A stretch of 64,000 nucleotides of DNA from Paenibacillus campinasensis (GTDB taxonomy: Bacteria; Bacillota; Bacilli; Paenibacillales; Paenibacillaceae), in assembly GCF_002272015.1 (NCBI RefSeq), contig NZ_NPBY01000030.1, positions 62,001 through 126,000 on the forward strand. The letters are read 5' to 3'. Below are positions 34,693 to 43,748 of the stretch, in pieces. The position numbers and the translations under genes are program-made. The stretch's first letter is position 1. Every line of letters starts with the position of its first letter. The notes under the pieces were generated by a model. It had not been told where the DNA came from and did no database searches. It worked only from the letters and a program-made list of their open reading frames with translations.

Positions 34693-35523
34693 TCAAGCCT
34701 GGCGCTGTCGATCCGGTTCCCCGGCAAAATAACGTCCCAGCGTCACCATCATAGCGCCCATTCGCTCTTCCTCCGGCACTACAATCCGCTCGATCCCGGC
34801 CTCGCGCAGCGCCTGTGCAGTTACCTTGCCGACCGCAGAGGCAACCACCGGACCGGCAAACGCATCCAGCAGCGCAGCCAGCTGCCCCTTGGACTCGGCA
34901 TAATCGGTCAGAAAACGGAACTGCGGAGCACTGGTGAAGGCAACGGCATCCACGCTCCCGGCTACAATGTTCGAAACCAACCGCTCAAGGTCTTCTTCCT
35001 GCGGCGGAATATGTTTATAAGGGAGGATCGTCCGGACGGCAGCGCCCTTGCTTTCCAGCCAGCTCACCAGTTGTGGCGCCGATTCCCCGTGAAGCTGAAG
35101 AATGACGCGCTTGCGATCCAGCTCGCAGTCCGCCATCGCACGGATTAAGCCGGCTGTGCTGCCGTCATCATCTCTGGCCACAGGAACGAGGCCCCGTTTC
35201 TTCATGGCATTGACTGTTTTGTATCCCCGGGCAGCGATCTGGGTGCTCTCCAGAACCCCAAGCATCGCCTCAAGCAGTTCCATCTGTTCAGCCATATCAA
35301 AGATCGCCTCTAGTCCAATTCCGGTCGTGAAAATGGCCCATTCCGGCGGATCGGCCACCCATGCGGCAATGGCCGCCCGCAGCTCCTCATCATCGAGAAA
35401 AACAGTCCCCTGGGCGGGACAGATCAGCGGAGTTCCTCCCATCTTCTCAACCAGCTTGGACATCTCGGCTGATTTGCGCGGGCCTGCCAGGGCGATCACC
35501 CGATCCTTCATATGTTGTGCCAT
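34693..35523 (-). CDS. Uroporphyrinogen-III synthase family (HemD-like) protein
   Basis: A 276-residue protein with the two-lobed HemD fold: ALAGPRKSAEMSKLVEKMGG at the N-terminus, WAIFTTGIGLEAIF at about residues 60-75 and VDAVAFTSAPQFRFL in the second lobe. HemD closes hydroxymethylbilane to uroporphyrinogen III on the way to haem, sirohaem and B12. No other hem genes are near, so this may be a second copy or a specialised one, as seen near nitrite-reduction genes. GGAGGAAGG lies before the ATG. Confidence 0.82.
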   Translation of the reverse strand: MAQHMKDRVIALAGPRKSAEMSKLVEKMGGTPLICPAQGTVFLDDEELRAAIAAWVADPPEWAIFTTGIGLEAIFDMAEQMELLEAMLGVLESTQIAARGYKTVNAMKKRGLVPVARDDDGSTAGLIRAMADCELDRKRVILQLHGESAPQLVSWLESKGAAVRTILPYKHIPPQEEDLERLVSNIVAGSVDAVAFTSAPQFRFLTDYAESKGQLAALLDAFAGPVVASAVGKVTAQALREAGIERIVVPEEERMGAMMVTLGRYFAGEPDRQRQA

Positions 35524-35736
35524 ATTGTCCTTCCTCCCCTCATATGTACAGCTTTCTCATTTCTATACAGTATACTGGTCTGGCCATTGAATATAAAGTC
35601 AGCCAGCGCCTCGGGCTTCACGCCATGCGCCTTAAATCTCACAGAACGGATGGAACCTGTAAGAAGTGACACGCCACGATTAAATCTACTCGGGTATTCG
35701 CCCCGCTATGTCCGAATTCCTCTGCCGGGCCGCACG

Positions 35737-35780
35737 ATGCCTCGGGAATCATTCTCCGGCCGCATATATTCCCGAAGCAT
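35737..35780. repeat. Inverted repeat in the 371-base gap before the chemoreceptor stop
   Basis: ATGCCTCGGGAAT (35737-35749) and ATTCCCGAAGCAT (35768-35780) pair at 12 of 13 positions around an 18-base loop. Apart from this and the hairpin at 35822-35849, I see nothing in 35524-35894. Confidence 0.5.
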
Positions 35781-35821
35781 ATGAGGGGCGCTTTAGCCCT
35801 TTCGCCTGCCTTGCATAGAGA

Positions 35822-35849
35822 AAGGAACAGGCCACGTGGCCTGTTCCTT
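35822..35849 (-). terminator. Perfect 28-base palindrome, probable terminator of the chemoreceptor gene
   Basis: AAGGAACAGGCCAC is followed directly by its exact reverse complement. The T-rich TTCCTTTCT follows on the minus strand. Being loopless, it could also be a protein-binding site. Confidence 0.55.
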
Positions 35850-35894
35850 CCCGATGTCCGATAGGACTTATTATGAATCGTTCCTGTGGAGATC

Positions 35895-37886
35895 CTAGAG
35901 CTTGAACCGCTCAACCAGCTGCTGCAGCTCTTCGGACAACCGGCTCAGGTCGGATGCCGATGCAGCGACCTCTTCCATGGAGGCCAGCTGCTCCTCGGAG
36001 GCGGCCGAGATCGATTGGGTGTTGCTCAGCGCCTGCTCCGATATTTCCCGTATCGACTCCACCGCCTGTTTGGTAACCGCGGCGTGGGAAGCAAGCGCAT
36101 GGGCGATCTCTGTCGTTCCGGCCACACTCGCGGTCACGCTCTCCACCGACTTTTTGATCCGGGAGAAGGATCGTCCGGTAACATCAACAGCGCCAACGCC
36201 TTCAGATACCTTCTCCTCGGCACTTCTCATCGCCTCGTTCGTCCGCTTCACTTCCTCGAGCACACTTCCGATGAGACTAGTAATCTGCTGCGCCGAGCCC
36301 TCCGATTTCTTAGCCAGCTTCTGTACCTCAGCTGCGACCACCGCAAAGCCTCTGCCCTGCTCTCCGGCCCTTGCCGCCTCAATCGAGGCGTTGAGCGCCA
36401 GCAGACTGGTCTGCTGGGAGATGTCCACGATATCTCCGATGATGCCGCTAATCTCTTCCGTTCTTAACGTAAGCTGCTCAATGACGCCCCCAAGATCCTT
36501 CACAACAGTATCGATGCCCTGCATCGTGTCCGCTGTAGTGATGACCGCCAGATTCCCCTGCTCGGCCAGCTTGGCCGTACTTTGCATATTGTAATGGACT
36601 TCCTCCAGTGTGCTGGCAATTGTATCTGCCTGTCCGTTCACCTCGTTCATACGCTGAAGCCCGTCTGCAACCGCTTGAACCTGACGCTCGCTGCCCACGG
36701 CAACCTCCTGAACAGAAGATGTCACAAGCTCGATAGCTCTGGTATTCTCTTCAGCACTGGCCGACAGCTGCTCCGAGGAAGCCGATACATTCTCGGTCAT
36801 ATCCTTGACCCCGTGGATCATATCCCGCAAATTATCAACCATCTGCTGGAAGTTATCCGCGAGCTCGCCGATCTCATTGCGTTTGAATCCCGTCAGACGA
36901 TAAGCCAGGTTGCCGCCGCTAATAATTTCTGTCGCTTCTCTTAACTTGCGAACCGGCTCAATTACGGAGCGGATATTCCACGCTGCCAGAGCGAGGCCGA
37001 TGATGAGAGAACCTGCCAGCAGCCAGATCATCGTGCTTCGAATATCGGCTACGGCGCCAGTGACCTCATCGTTGGACATGACGCCAACGATTTTCCAGCC
37101 TGTCCATTCATTCGTGATGTAATTGATCTGCCAATGCCCGCTGTCCGGATGCTGGAATGAGAATTGTCCGTCCGCTTGCTCAAACAGCCGGGCCACCCAC
37201 TCGGTATCCCCGTTGCTCTCGGCATCGGTGCCTGCCGGATATTCCGGATGAAACAGGAATTTATGAGTCTGATCCACAACCGTGGTATATCCCTCGCGCC
37301 CCACCTGCACTTGAACGAGATCGCGAATCTGGTCCATATTCAAATTGATCCCCATGACCCCTTCACCGTCTTCCAGTGTTTGCGCTACCGTCACCACGGT
37401 CTCCGAGCTGGAAGCGGAAGTATAAGGAGCCGTTACAATCGGCTGTCCCGGACTGTTCATCGCTTGCTGGTACCAATCCCGCTCCCGCGGATCATAATCG
37501 TCAGCTACCTGATTATTTGAACCCGAAATGAAGCTTCCCGTCGCTGTACCTACATAGATATTCGACGTCTCAGGATGAAGGTTATGATACTGCCTTAATC
37601 TATCGCGAATCTGTGTCCCCCCGTTCGCCTGCTCTTGATTCGTGCTCGCAGAATTCATCTCGCCAATGAAATAGCCCAGGTCATGCAGCTTGGCTCCAAT
37701 CGTCTGGTCGATAATTTTGTCCGCCGTAATTACACTAGATGCTGCATCCTCCATAATTTGACGCTCAATGGTTGCTGCCGCATCCCGGTAAGTGAAATAA
37801 CCGATGGTGATGCTCGGCACCAGCAGGACAAGCAAGTAGGCAACCATCATATTCCTGCGAATTCGCTGGGCATTTCTTTTTTTCAT
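35895..37886 (-). CDS. Methyl-accepting chemotaxis protein (dCache-HAMP-MCP)
   Basis: A 663-residue chemoreceptor. Helix 1 is at about residues 12-32, followed by a double-Cache ligand-binding domain of about 250 residues ([18 protein letters not shown] is typical of dCache), helix 2 at about 283-303, HAMP and a long signalling coiled coil. The tip motif is in [32 protein letters not shown]. The ligand is probably a small molecule such as an amino acid, but it is unknown. AAAGGGA precedes the ATG. It stands alone with its own terminator. Confidence 0.95.
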   Translation of the reverse strand: MKKRNAQRIRRNMMVAYLLVLLVPSITIGYFTYRDAAATIERQIMEDAASSVITADKIIDQTIGAKLHDLGYFIGEMNSASTNQEQANGGTQIRDRLRQYHNLHPETSNIYVGTATGSFISGSNNQVADDYDPRERDWYQQAMNSPGQPIVTAPYTSASSSETVVTVAQTLEDGEGVMGINLNMDQIRDLVQVQVGREGYTTVVDQTHKFLFHPEYPAGTDAESNGDTEWVARLFEQADGQFSFQHPDSGHWQINYITNEWTGWKIVGVMSNDEVTGAVADIRSTMIWLLAGSLIIGLALAAWNIRSVIEPVRKLREATEIISGGNLAYRLTGFKRNEIGELADNFQQMVDNLRDMIHGVKDMTENVSASSEQLSASAEENTRAIELVTSSVQEVAVGSERQVQAVADGLQRMNEVNGQADTIASTLEEVHYNMQSTAKLAEQGNLAVITTADTMQGIDTVVKDLGGVIEQLTLRTEEISGIIGDIVDISQQTSLLALNASIEAARAGEQGRGFAVVAAEVQKLAKKSEGSAQQITSLIGSVLEEVKRTNEAMRSAEEKVSEGVGAVDVTGRSFSRIKKSVESVTASVAGTTEIAHALASHAAVTKQAVESIREISEQALSNTQSISAASEEQLASMEEVAASASDLSRLSEELQQLVERFKL

Positions 37887-38017
37887 GGCACGAATCCCTT
37901 TTGTCTATAATGTAATCCAACATCCCTTTATATCGACAATTTATCGGAAGAAAGTGCCTTTAATTTAAGTGGAAATTTATCACATGCCGTCACATTATTT
38001 TTCCCTTAAGAATCCGT

Positions 38018-38050
38018 TAAAAAAAAGAGCCCTGATTCAGGACTCTTTCT
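38018..38050 (-). terminator. Terminator of katA
   Basis: AAAGAG-C-CCTGA pairs with TCAGG-A-CTCTTT around one base, followed by eight T on the minus strand. Confidence 0.8.
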
Positions 38051-38130
38051 GTTCGTGCTGAGCATCAACACCATTTATATAAAAGCCATGCGCCCGATGC
38101 TTCATTGGATAAAGCGCCTGGCTGGTTTGG

Positions 38131-39588
38131 TTACTTTCCGCTCGGAATGAAGGCGCTCAGATCGATGCCGAGGCCAGCGGCCAGACGCTCACCGTACTCC
38201 GCATCCGCCCGGTAGAAATTGCAGACCGCGCGCAGCTGGATATCCGACTTGGTCTGACGAAGATCAGTCACCAGATTGCGGATCAGATTATCCTTCTGCT
38301 GCTGCGTGAACGAACGGTACAGTTCTCCGGCCTGTGTAAAGTCATCCGTCTTCTCAATCCGCTGCCGGGTGGTCGGACCATGAAGCGGCGCTTCGCTTTC
38401 GCGGTATGCAGGGTCTTCTACGGGCCCGCTGGTGTAGCTGTTTGGCTCATAGTTGATCGGCGATGGGTCCTGCTTCACATTCATCAAGCCGTCACGCTGA
38501 TGGTTGCGAACGGGAGCATACGGGCAGTTCACCGGAATTTGCAGATAGTTCGGTCCAAGACGATGGCGCTGTGTATCCGGGTAAGAGAACAGTCGGCCTT
38601 GCAGCAGTTTATCCTCCGATGCTTCGATGCCCGGGACGAGTGCGCTTGGCGAGAAGGCAGCTTGCTCCACTTCCGCAAATACGTTCTGCGGGTTGCGGTT
38701 CAGCGTCATCGTGCCTACCGGGATGAACGGGAACAGCTCCTCCGGCCATGTCTTGGTCGGATCAAGCGGATCGAATGCCAGATCATCCATCTGCTCTGGC
38801 GACATCAGCTGCACGAGCAGGCGCCATTTCGGGAAATTCCCTTCCTTGATATGCTCATGAAGATCGCGTGTGGCATGATTGAAATCCTTGCCCTGGACCT
38901 CTGTCACCTCATCGGCGTTCAAAGTGCGGACACCTTGGAGGGACTCCCATTTGTATTTAACATAAGTGACTTTCCCCTCCTGATTGACCCACTTGAACGA
39001 ATGAACCCCGAAGCCGTCCATTTCGCGATAGTTGGCAGGCGTGCCGTGATCCGAGAATACCCAGGTCATCATATGCGTCGATTCCGGGGACAGGGTCATG
39101 AAATCCCAGTAACGTCCTGGCTCCTGAATGTTCGTCTCTGGCGATGGCTTGAGCGAATGCACCATATCCGGAAACTTGATGGCATCCCGGATGAAGAATA
39201 CAGGCAGATGGTTTCCGACCAGGTCATAGTTGCCTTCTTCCGTGTAGAATTTCACTGCGAATCCGCGAGGATCCCGGGCCGTCTCCGGCGAACCGGTGCC
39301 ATGAATCACGGTGGAGAAGCGTACAAAGACCGGTGTCTCCTGTCCGATCTCTTGCAGGAACGCTGCCCGAGTGTAAGGCTTCAAGTCGTTCTCTACCACG
39401 AAGACGCCATGTGCCCCGGCTCCGCGTGCATGCACGACCCGCTCAGGAATCCGTTCACGGTCAAAATGGGCAAGCTTCTCGATCAGATGGTAATCCTCCA
39501 GCAGCGTCGGTCCGCGCCGGCCGGCTGTCTTCGAATTCTGGTTATCTCCTACAGGGGTTCCCTGGTTGGTGGTCAAGCGATCCATCAT
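38131..39588 (-). CDS. katA: Haem catalase KatA
   Basis: A 485-residue small-subunit (clade 3) catalase that dismutates hydrogen peroxide. It begins MMDRLTTNQGTPVGDNQNS. The catalytic His is near residue 53 in RVVHARGAGAHG, and the haem-ligand Tyr is in RLFSYPDTQRHRLGPNY. ATG at 39588 follows AGGAGG; the longer frame upstream is rejected. A PerR-like box at 39618-39632 lies just upstream, and perR itself is the next-but-one gene, so induction by peroxide is likely. Between katA and perR is a pseudo-receiver DNA-binding protein on the same strand. Confidence 0.96.
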   Translation of the reverse strand: MMDRLTTNQGTPVGDNQNSKTAGRRGPTLLEDYHLIEKLAHFDRERIPERVVHARGAGAHGVFVVENDLKPYTRAAFLQEIGQETPVFVRFSTVIHGTGSPETARDPRGFAVKFYTEEGNYDLVGNHLPVFFIRDAIKFPDMVHSLKPSPETNIQEPGRYWDFMTLSPESTHMMTWVFSDHGTPANYREMDGFGVHSFKWVNQEGKVTYVKYKWESLQGVRTLNADEVTEVQGKDFNHATRDLHEHIKEGNFPKWRLLVQLMSPEQMDDLAFDPLDPTKTWPEELFPFIPVGTMTLNRNPQNVFAEVEQAAFSPSALVPGIEASEDKLLQGRLFSYPDTQRHRLGPNYLQIPVNCPYAPVRNHQRDGLMNVKQDPSPINYEPNSYTSGPVEDPAYRESEAPLHGPTTRQRIEKTDDFTQAGELYRSFTQQQKDNLIRNLVTDLRQTKSDIQLRAVCNFYRADAEYGERLAAGLGIDLSAFIPSGK

Positions 39589-39617
39589 ATCTATTCCTCC
39601 TAGAACTATAATTGATA

Positions 39618-39632
39618 TTAGACTGAATCTAA
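39618..39632. promoter_or_regulatory. PerR-like box before katA
   Basis: TTAGACTGAATCTAA (plus strand) is a 7-1-7 inverted repeat matching TTATAATNATTATAA at about 10 of 14 positions, 30 bases before the katA ATG. Confidence 0.6.
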
Positions 39633-39747
39633 ATTTATGAATTGATTGTAGCATCTGTGGAGGGAGAAGGTCATGATGGTCAAATGAGCCTTATATGAAG
39701 TTCATATGAAAGAACAATGATAAAACTTGGCAAAAAAAAAGAGCGGA

Positions 39748-40563
39748 TTAATCCGCCAGGCGGTAACCCACTCCTCGTACTGTTGCGATATATCGCGGCG
39801 CCCCCGCATGGTCGTTCAGCTTTTTGCGAAGACTTTTGACATGAACGTCCACCACATTGCTGCCGCCCATAAAATCCGTATCCCAAATCTTGCTCATCAG
39901 CTCCTCGCGCGTGCATACAGCACCGCCGCTCTCCAGCAGGTGAATCAGCAAACTGAATTCGGTTTTTGTCAGGTGAACCGGCGTATGTCCTTGGTGCAGG
40001 GTCATTTTCTCTCTGTCGACAATCAGGTCTTTGAACACCAGCCCTTTGGCTCCTTCTTCGGACCGTAAGGTTACGCCGGAGAACAGGCGAATCGTGCGCT
40101 GCACCTGATACAGCATCGTTTGCTTGGAGCGCGCTGGCCACACCATCAGCTCTTCGCTCAGCAGACTGCCGCCTGCCCGGCCCATCAATTCCTCATTGAC
40201 CAGATAAAGCACAGGCACTCCGGCCTCTCCTGGAATCAGCATATCTCTTTCCTTCCGGAAAGCGACAATATCCCGGCAGCCGGTCATATCCGCGATGAGA
40301 ATGCCTGTGTTCAAGGCATTTTGCAGCCCCGGTTCCCACTTTCTGAACATCATGACCTCAAAGCAATTCTCGGACAAGGTGATCAGCATATCCTGTACAC
40401 GTCCGGGTGAGCGGCTCAGCAGTGCAGCTCGAAGGGACACCGGACAAGCATCGCCGATCGAGAAGCCAAGGCCAGGCTCAGTATAACGATTCTCCACTTT
40501 CCAGTCTGGAAACGGCAGCACAGCTCCGATACTTGCCATCAGTTCTTCCGTTTGGTTTGACAT
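39748..40563 (-). CDS. Winged-helix regulator with a degenerate receiver domain
   Basis: A 271-residue protein. The C-terminal 100 residues are an OmpR-type winged helix (VHLTKTEFSLLIHLLESG, DVHVKSLRKKLN, TVRGVGYRLAD). Residues about 60-160 follow the second half of a receiver fold (GILIADMTG; VPVLYLVNEE; ELMVWPAR) but lack the N-terminal acidic pair and the conserved lysine. Phosphorylation is therefore unlikely. Four cysteines (40, 67, 96, 217) are present. It overlaps the end of perR by 25 bases and precedes katA, so it probably acts in the peroxide response. The start is uncertain: ATGs at 40572, 40563 and 40539 (TGATG coupling) are all possible. Confidence 0.8.
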   Translation of the reverse strand: MSNQTEELMASIGAVLPFPDWKVENRYTEPGLGFSIGDACPVSLRAALLSRSPGRVQDMLITLSENCFEVMMFRKWEPGLQNALNTGILIADMTGCRDIVAFRKERDMLIPGEAGVPVLYLVNEELMGRAGGSLLSEELMVWPARSKQTMLYQVQRTIRLFSGVTLRSEEGAKGLVFKDLIVDREKMTLHQGHTPVHLTKTEFSLLIHLLESGGAVCTREELMSKIWDTDFMGGSNVVDVHVKSLRKKLNDHAGAPRYIATVRGVGYRLAD

Positions 40564-40934
40564 TCCGGACATACCCCCCCAAATACAACATGAGCATGAT
40601 GAATGACGTAATGCGTTTCACCCGCTACCGTGTCGGCCCAATCCTTGGGCACCTCGGTCATGACTTCGTCTACTTTACCGCATACCTCACAGATGATGTG
40701 CTGATGATCATCCATTCTGGCATCATAGCGGCTGGCGCTTTCCCCAAGCTTCAGCTCTCTGATCAGCTGTTTGTCTGTCAGGTAGCGCAGGGAGTTGTAG
40801 ACCGTACCGTACGCCAGATTATAGCCCTTCTCCATCAGTCGGTTCATAATATCCGCAGCGGTAGGATGGTCGTTCGCTTCCCGAACTACATCATATACCG
40901 CCTGCCGCTGCGTCGTCAGGTTTATGGATTTCAA
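40539..40934 (-). CDS. perR: PerR-type Fur-family peroxide regulator
   Basis: A 131-residue metalloregulator. All metal-site features of PerR are present: His in NDHPTAADI, Asp in SASRYDAR, two His in DDHQHIIC, and Asp (not Glu) in GKVDEV, which favours PerR over Fur. The structural zinc site is CEVC and CPEC. In PerR, iron-catalysed oxidation of these histidines releases DNA. I start at the TTG at 40934, 9 bases after AAAAGG; an ATG start would need a long AT-rich extension. A PerR box covers its own -10 element, so autoregulation is expected, and katA is a likely target. Confidence 0.9.
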   Translation of the reverse strand: MKSINLTTQRQAVYDVVREANDHPTAADIMNRLMEKGYNLAYGTVYNSLRYLTDKQLIRELKLGESASRYDARMDDHQHIICEVCGKVDEVMTEVPKDWADTVAGETHYVIHHAHVVFGGVCPECQTKRKN

Positions 40935-40959
40935 GGTATTCACCCTTTTAATTTTATTT

Positions 40960-40974
40960 TTAGAATAAGTATAA
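40960..40974. promoter_or_regulatory. PerR box on the perR promoter
   Basis: TTAGAATAAGTATAA matches TTATAATNATTATAA at 12 of 14 defined positions and covers the -10 hexamer at 40968-40973. Confidence 0.75.
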
Positions 40975-40996
40975 ATCTTATTTCGAGTTTGGTCAA
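40968..40996 (-). promoter_or_regulatory. Sigma-A promoter of perR
   Basis: On the minus strand TTGACC (40991-40996), a 17-base spacer and TATACT (40968-40973), predicting a start near 40961. Confidence 0.7.
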
Positions 40997-41053
40997 TATG
41001 ATAGGTATGATTTATCAATATCCAACATTCCATTCCCCAAGAGAGCTTATATA

Positions 41054-41077
41054 TGGAATAATATAGATATCATTCCA
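41054..41077. promoter_or_regulatory. Long AT-rich palindrome, candidate operator
   Basis: TGGAATAATAT and ATATCATTCCA pair at 10 of 11 positions around AG. It lies 41 bases before the DUF4181 gene and about 80 bases upstream of the perR promoter, so it could serve either gene. Confidence 0.5.
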
Positions 41078-41117
41078 TGATTAAGTGGGCACGTAAGGCG
41101 GAAAGGAGGAGACGCTC

Positions 41118-41480
41118 ATGTTCCTGATCTGCACCATTTTGTATACGATAGCCTTCTGGTTCGGCTCCTTATGGTTGAAGAAAAAACTGAACCTCCCCCG
41201 TGAAACGAAGGGGTGGCTGTACAAACACATGAATCGGTGGCACAGGTTCGGAGAAATGGCGATCGTTGCGGTTTTGATCGCTGCACTATTGATGACGAGA
41301 TTGGTGATGGGGTGGAGAACATCTACTCACCATGACTGTATTCTTGCTGTATCCGTGCTGCTGGCTTTCCGATCATTTGTCGAAAGAAGATTGAACCCGA
41401 AGTCCAGGCAGCACATCCTCAGTGCGTACGCAAGTATGAGCGGGCTGATCCTTTATACGGGCAGCGAATGGTGGATGTAG
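41118..41480 (+). CDS. DUF4181 family membrane protein
   Basis: A 120-residue protein with about four predicted helices. The segment KLNLPRETKGWLYKHMNRWHRFGE after helix 1 is characteristic of DUF4181, a Bacilli family without known function. AAAGGAGGAG precedes the ATG. A long AT-rich palindrome at 41054-41077 lies just upstream. It is followed by a diguanylate cyclase gene on the same strand, 145 bases away. Confidence 0.8.
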   Translation: MFLICTILYTIAFWFGSLWLKKKLNLPRETKGWLYKHMNRWHRFGEMAIVAVLIAALLMTRLVMGWRTSTHHDCILAVSVLLAFRSFVERRLNPKSRQHILSAYASMSGLILYTGSEWWM

Positions 41481-41625
41481 GAGAATACGCTCGCATTTTC
41501 GCACCTTTTGTAAATTGAGGGCGATAAATTTCTGGTGTTTGGCCCCGTTTATCCTTAAAATAGGGAGGAACGTCCTCATTTCCAACATTTATTCAAGGAA
41601 ATGTGAAAGGAGCTCTTCACTCCCA

Positions 41626-42750
41626 ATGCTGAACAGCCTGTTAATCAACTTTTGTATACTCGCCACCTTCCTATATATCTCTGGATGGCTGACGCAGCGC
41701 TACGCCTTGAGCATGGATACTCCCTCATTAAAAGTGAAGATCTATGCGGGCATTTTATTTGGATTGATTGGCCAGATCATGATGCTTCATTCATTTCCTA
41801 TTGATATGAACCTTACCGCTGATCTGCGACATCTTGTGATGATGGTGGCAGCCATCTATTTCGGCTGGATTCCGGCCATCATTTCCGGGCTGCTTATCGG
41901 CTTCGGCCGGATGGTCATATTCGGCGTATCGATCTCCTCCGTCATTATCGGTTCCGGCATGCTGCTGATCGCCGTCATCTCAGGCTGGATATCGACGACA
42001 CGGCTCGACCGGATGACCAAGATGCAAATCATGAATGCCGGCAGCATGGTGATCCATTTGCTCGTCATTCTGACCAACATGACAGACCATGATCGGGCGT
42101 TTATATTCTTCATTACGCAGCTGGTAGTCTCCATCATAGCCGCAGCATTGCTCTGCCTGCTGACCGAACATACACATGCAGCCAACAAGCTTCTGCTGCA
42201 GATTAATACCCCGGCGGCGCCTGGGGATATGACAAATCTCAGCCATTTGAAGCAGTTCGAGCAACGGCTCTCGGAGCGGTTTCTCGAAGCCCAGCATTTC
42301 GGCGAGCGGCTTGGCCTTATTATTGTTGACATTGATCACTTCAAAAAAATAAACGACACCTACGGCCATGAGGCCGGAGATGCCGTGTTATTACAGCTTG
42401 GCAATGTGATGAAGGAGCATGCCCGCTCATTTGACGAAGTTTCCCGAAGCGGCGGCGATGAATTCACCGTGCTCGTTCCGGAAGCAACCCCCATCGAGAT
42501 GACGGCGATTGCGGAGCGAATCCGGGAAGCCGTGGAGAAGCATACCTTTCTCCTGCACAGCGGAACGAAGCTTCACCTTACCGTATCCGTCGGCGTGGCT
42601 GTTCATCCCGATACGATGATGGCCAGGCAAGCTATCGAATTGCTGGATCAAGCTGGCCAGGAGCTATACCGCGCGAAGAACACCGGGCGAAACAAGGTAT
42701 GTATCGCTCCCGGATTACAGCCCCCTAACTTTGGAGTACCTCTTCAATAG
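41626..42750 (+). CDS. Membrane diguanylate cyclase (5TM-5TMR_LYT-GGDEF)
   Basis: A 374-residue protein with about six N-terminal helices resembling the 5TMR-LYT sensor domain (LRHLVMMVAAIYFGWIP), then a GGDEF domain from about residue 210. The catalytic motif is intact (RSGGDEF), with IVDIDHFKKINDTYGHEAGD for metal and GTP binding. RSFD five residues before GGDEF is a good allosteric I-site. It should make cyclic di-GMP and be feedback inhibited. ATG at 41626 has AGGAG 13 bases upstream, a long spacing, and earlier in-frame codons lack a better site. Its last 26 bases overlap the convergent aldo/keto reductase gene. Confidence 0.92.
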   Translation: MLNSLLINFCILATFLYISGWLTQRYALSMDTPSLKVKIYAGILFGLIGQIMMLHSFPIDMNLTADLRHLVMMVAAIYFGWIPAIISGLLIGFGRMVIFGVSISSVIIGSGMLLIAVISGWISTTRLDRMTKMQIMNAGSMVIHLLVILTNMTDHDRAFIFFITQLVVSIIAAALLCLLTEHTHAANKLLLQINTPAAPGDMTNLSHLKQFEQRLSERFLEAQHFGERLGLIIVDIDHFKKINDTYGHEAGDAVLLQLGNVMKEHARSFDEVSRSGGDEFTVLVPEATPIEMTAIAERIREAVEKHTFLLHSGTKLHLTVSVGVAVHPDTMMARQAIELLDQAGQELYRAKNTGRNKVCIAPGLQPPNFGVPLQ

Positions 42751-43666
42751 CGGTCAATGTCGCTTCAGACAGCGGGATGCCAGAAGCTTTCACATTCTCT
42801 TCCACCTGCTCCGGCCGACTTGCTCCAATGAGTGCGCTCGCTACGTTCGGCTGACGCAGAATCCATGCAAGTGCCAGTTGGCCGACCGTGATATCAAGCT
42901 CTCGGGCTATTGCGCCGAGCTTCTGTACCTTCTCAAGACGCTCCGGGCTGATCTTCAGCCTGTCGGTTCCAAGCTTGGAGGCCCTGCTGTTCTCCGGAGC
43001 GTCCTCGAGACTGGCGTATTTCCCAGTCAACACCCCTTGGGCCAGCGGTGAATAGACCACCTGTCCAATCCCTTTACGTTCACCAAGCGGAATAATCTCT
43101 TCTTCAATCTGCCGCTCGAACATATTGTACAGCGGCTGATTCACCACGATGCGATCCAGCAAATACCGGTCAGCCACGGCCAGTGCAGCTTCCATCTGGG
43201 CAGCTGTCCACATGCTGACACCCACATACAGCACCTTCCCTTGACGCACTAGATCGTCAAGCGCCCGCAGCGTTTCTTCGAGCGGAGTCTCCTCATGGAA
43301 TCGGTGGCAGTAATAAATATCGATGTAATCCGTACCAAGGCGCTTAAGGCTGGCATGGCACTGCTCCATGATATGCTTGCGGGAGAGTCCGCGGTCATTC
43401 GGGCCGTCTCCCATATTTCCGAACACTTTGGTTGCCAGCACATAGGACTCGCGCGGGAACGCGCCCAGCGTCTCTCCTACGACCACTTCTGCAGCACCCT
43501 GCGCATAGACATTGGCCGTATCAAAAAAATTAACGCCAAGCCCGTACGCCGTCTGAATCGACTTGACTGCATTTTCACGTTCTACATACCCGCCATAGGT
43601 CAGCCAGCTGCCAAGGCTGATTTCGCTAACCTTGAGCCCGCTTCCGCCTAATCTTCTGAACTCCAT
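42725..43666 (-). CDS. Aldo/keto reductase
   Basis: A 313-residue NADPH-dependent oxidoreductase of the potassium-channel beta-subunit-like AKR branch. Visible motifs are GVNFFDTANVYAQGAAE (catalytic Asp and Tyr), YVLATKVFG (catalytic Lys), YIDIYYCHR (the His position) and the C-terminal cofactor loop ASALIGASRPEQVEEN. It reduces aldehydes or ketones; the substrate is unknown. GGGAGG precedes the ATG. It stands alone and is convergent with the diguanylate cyclase gene, overlapping it by 26 bases. Confidence 0.92.
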   Translation of the reverse strand: MEFRRLGGSGLKVSEISLGSWLTYGGYVERENAVKSIQTAYGLGVNFFDTANVYAQGAAEVVVGETLGAFPRESYVLATKVFGNMGDGPNDRGLSRKHIMEQCHASLKRLGTDYIDIYYCHRFHEETPLEETLRALDDLVRQGKVLYVGVSMWTAAQMEAALAVADRYLLDRIVVNQPLYNMFERQIEEEIIPLGERKGIGQVVYSPLAQGVLTGKYASLEDAPENSRASKLGTDRLKISPERLEKVQKLGAIARELDITVGQLALAWILRQPNVASALIGASRPEQVEENVKASGIPLSEATLTAIEEVLQS

Positions 43667-43748
43667 TGGTGGAACCTCCCTTATATGAAGATGGATGTCT
43701 CCTCTCTATTTTACCATCTCTCAGCGCATTCGTCAGAAGGACCTCCAG

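Noticed and set aside
38380..39603. A 407-codon open frame on the plus strand antisense to katA
   Set aside because: Catalase is certain in the other direction; the antisense product has no domain or start signal.
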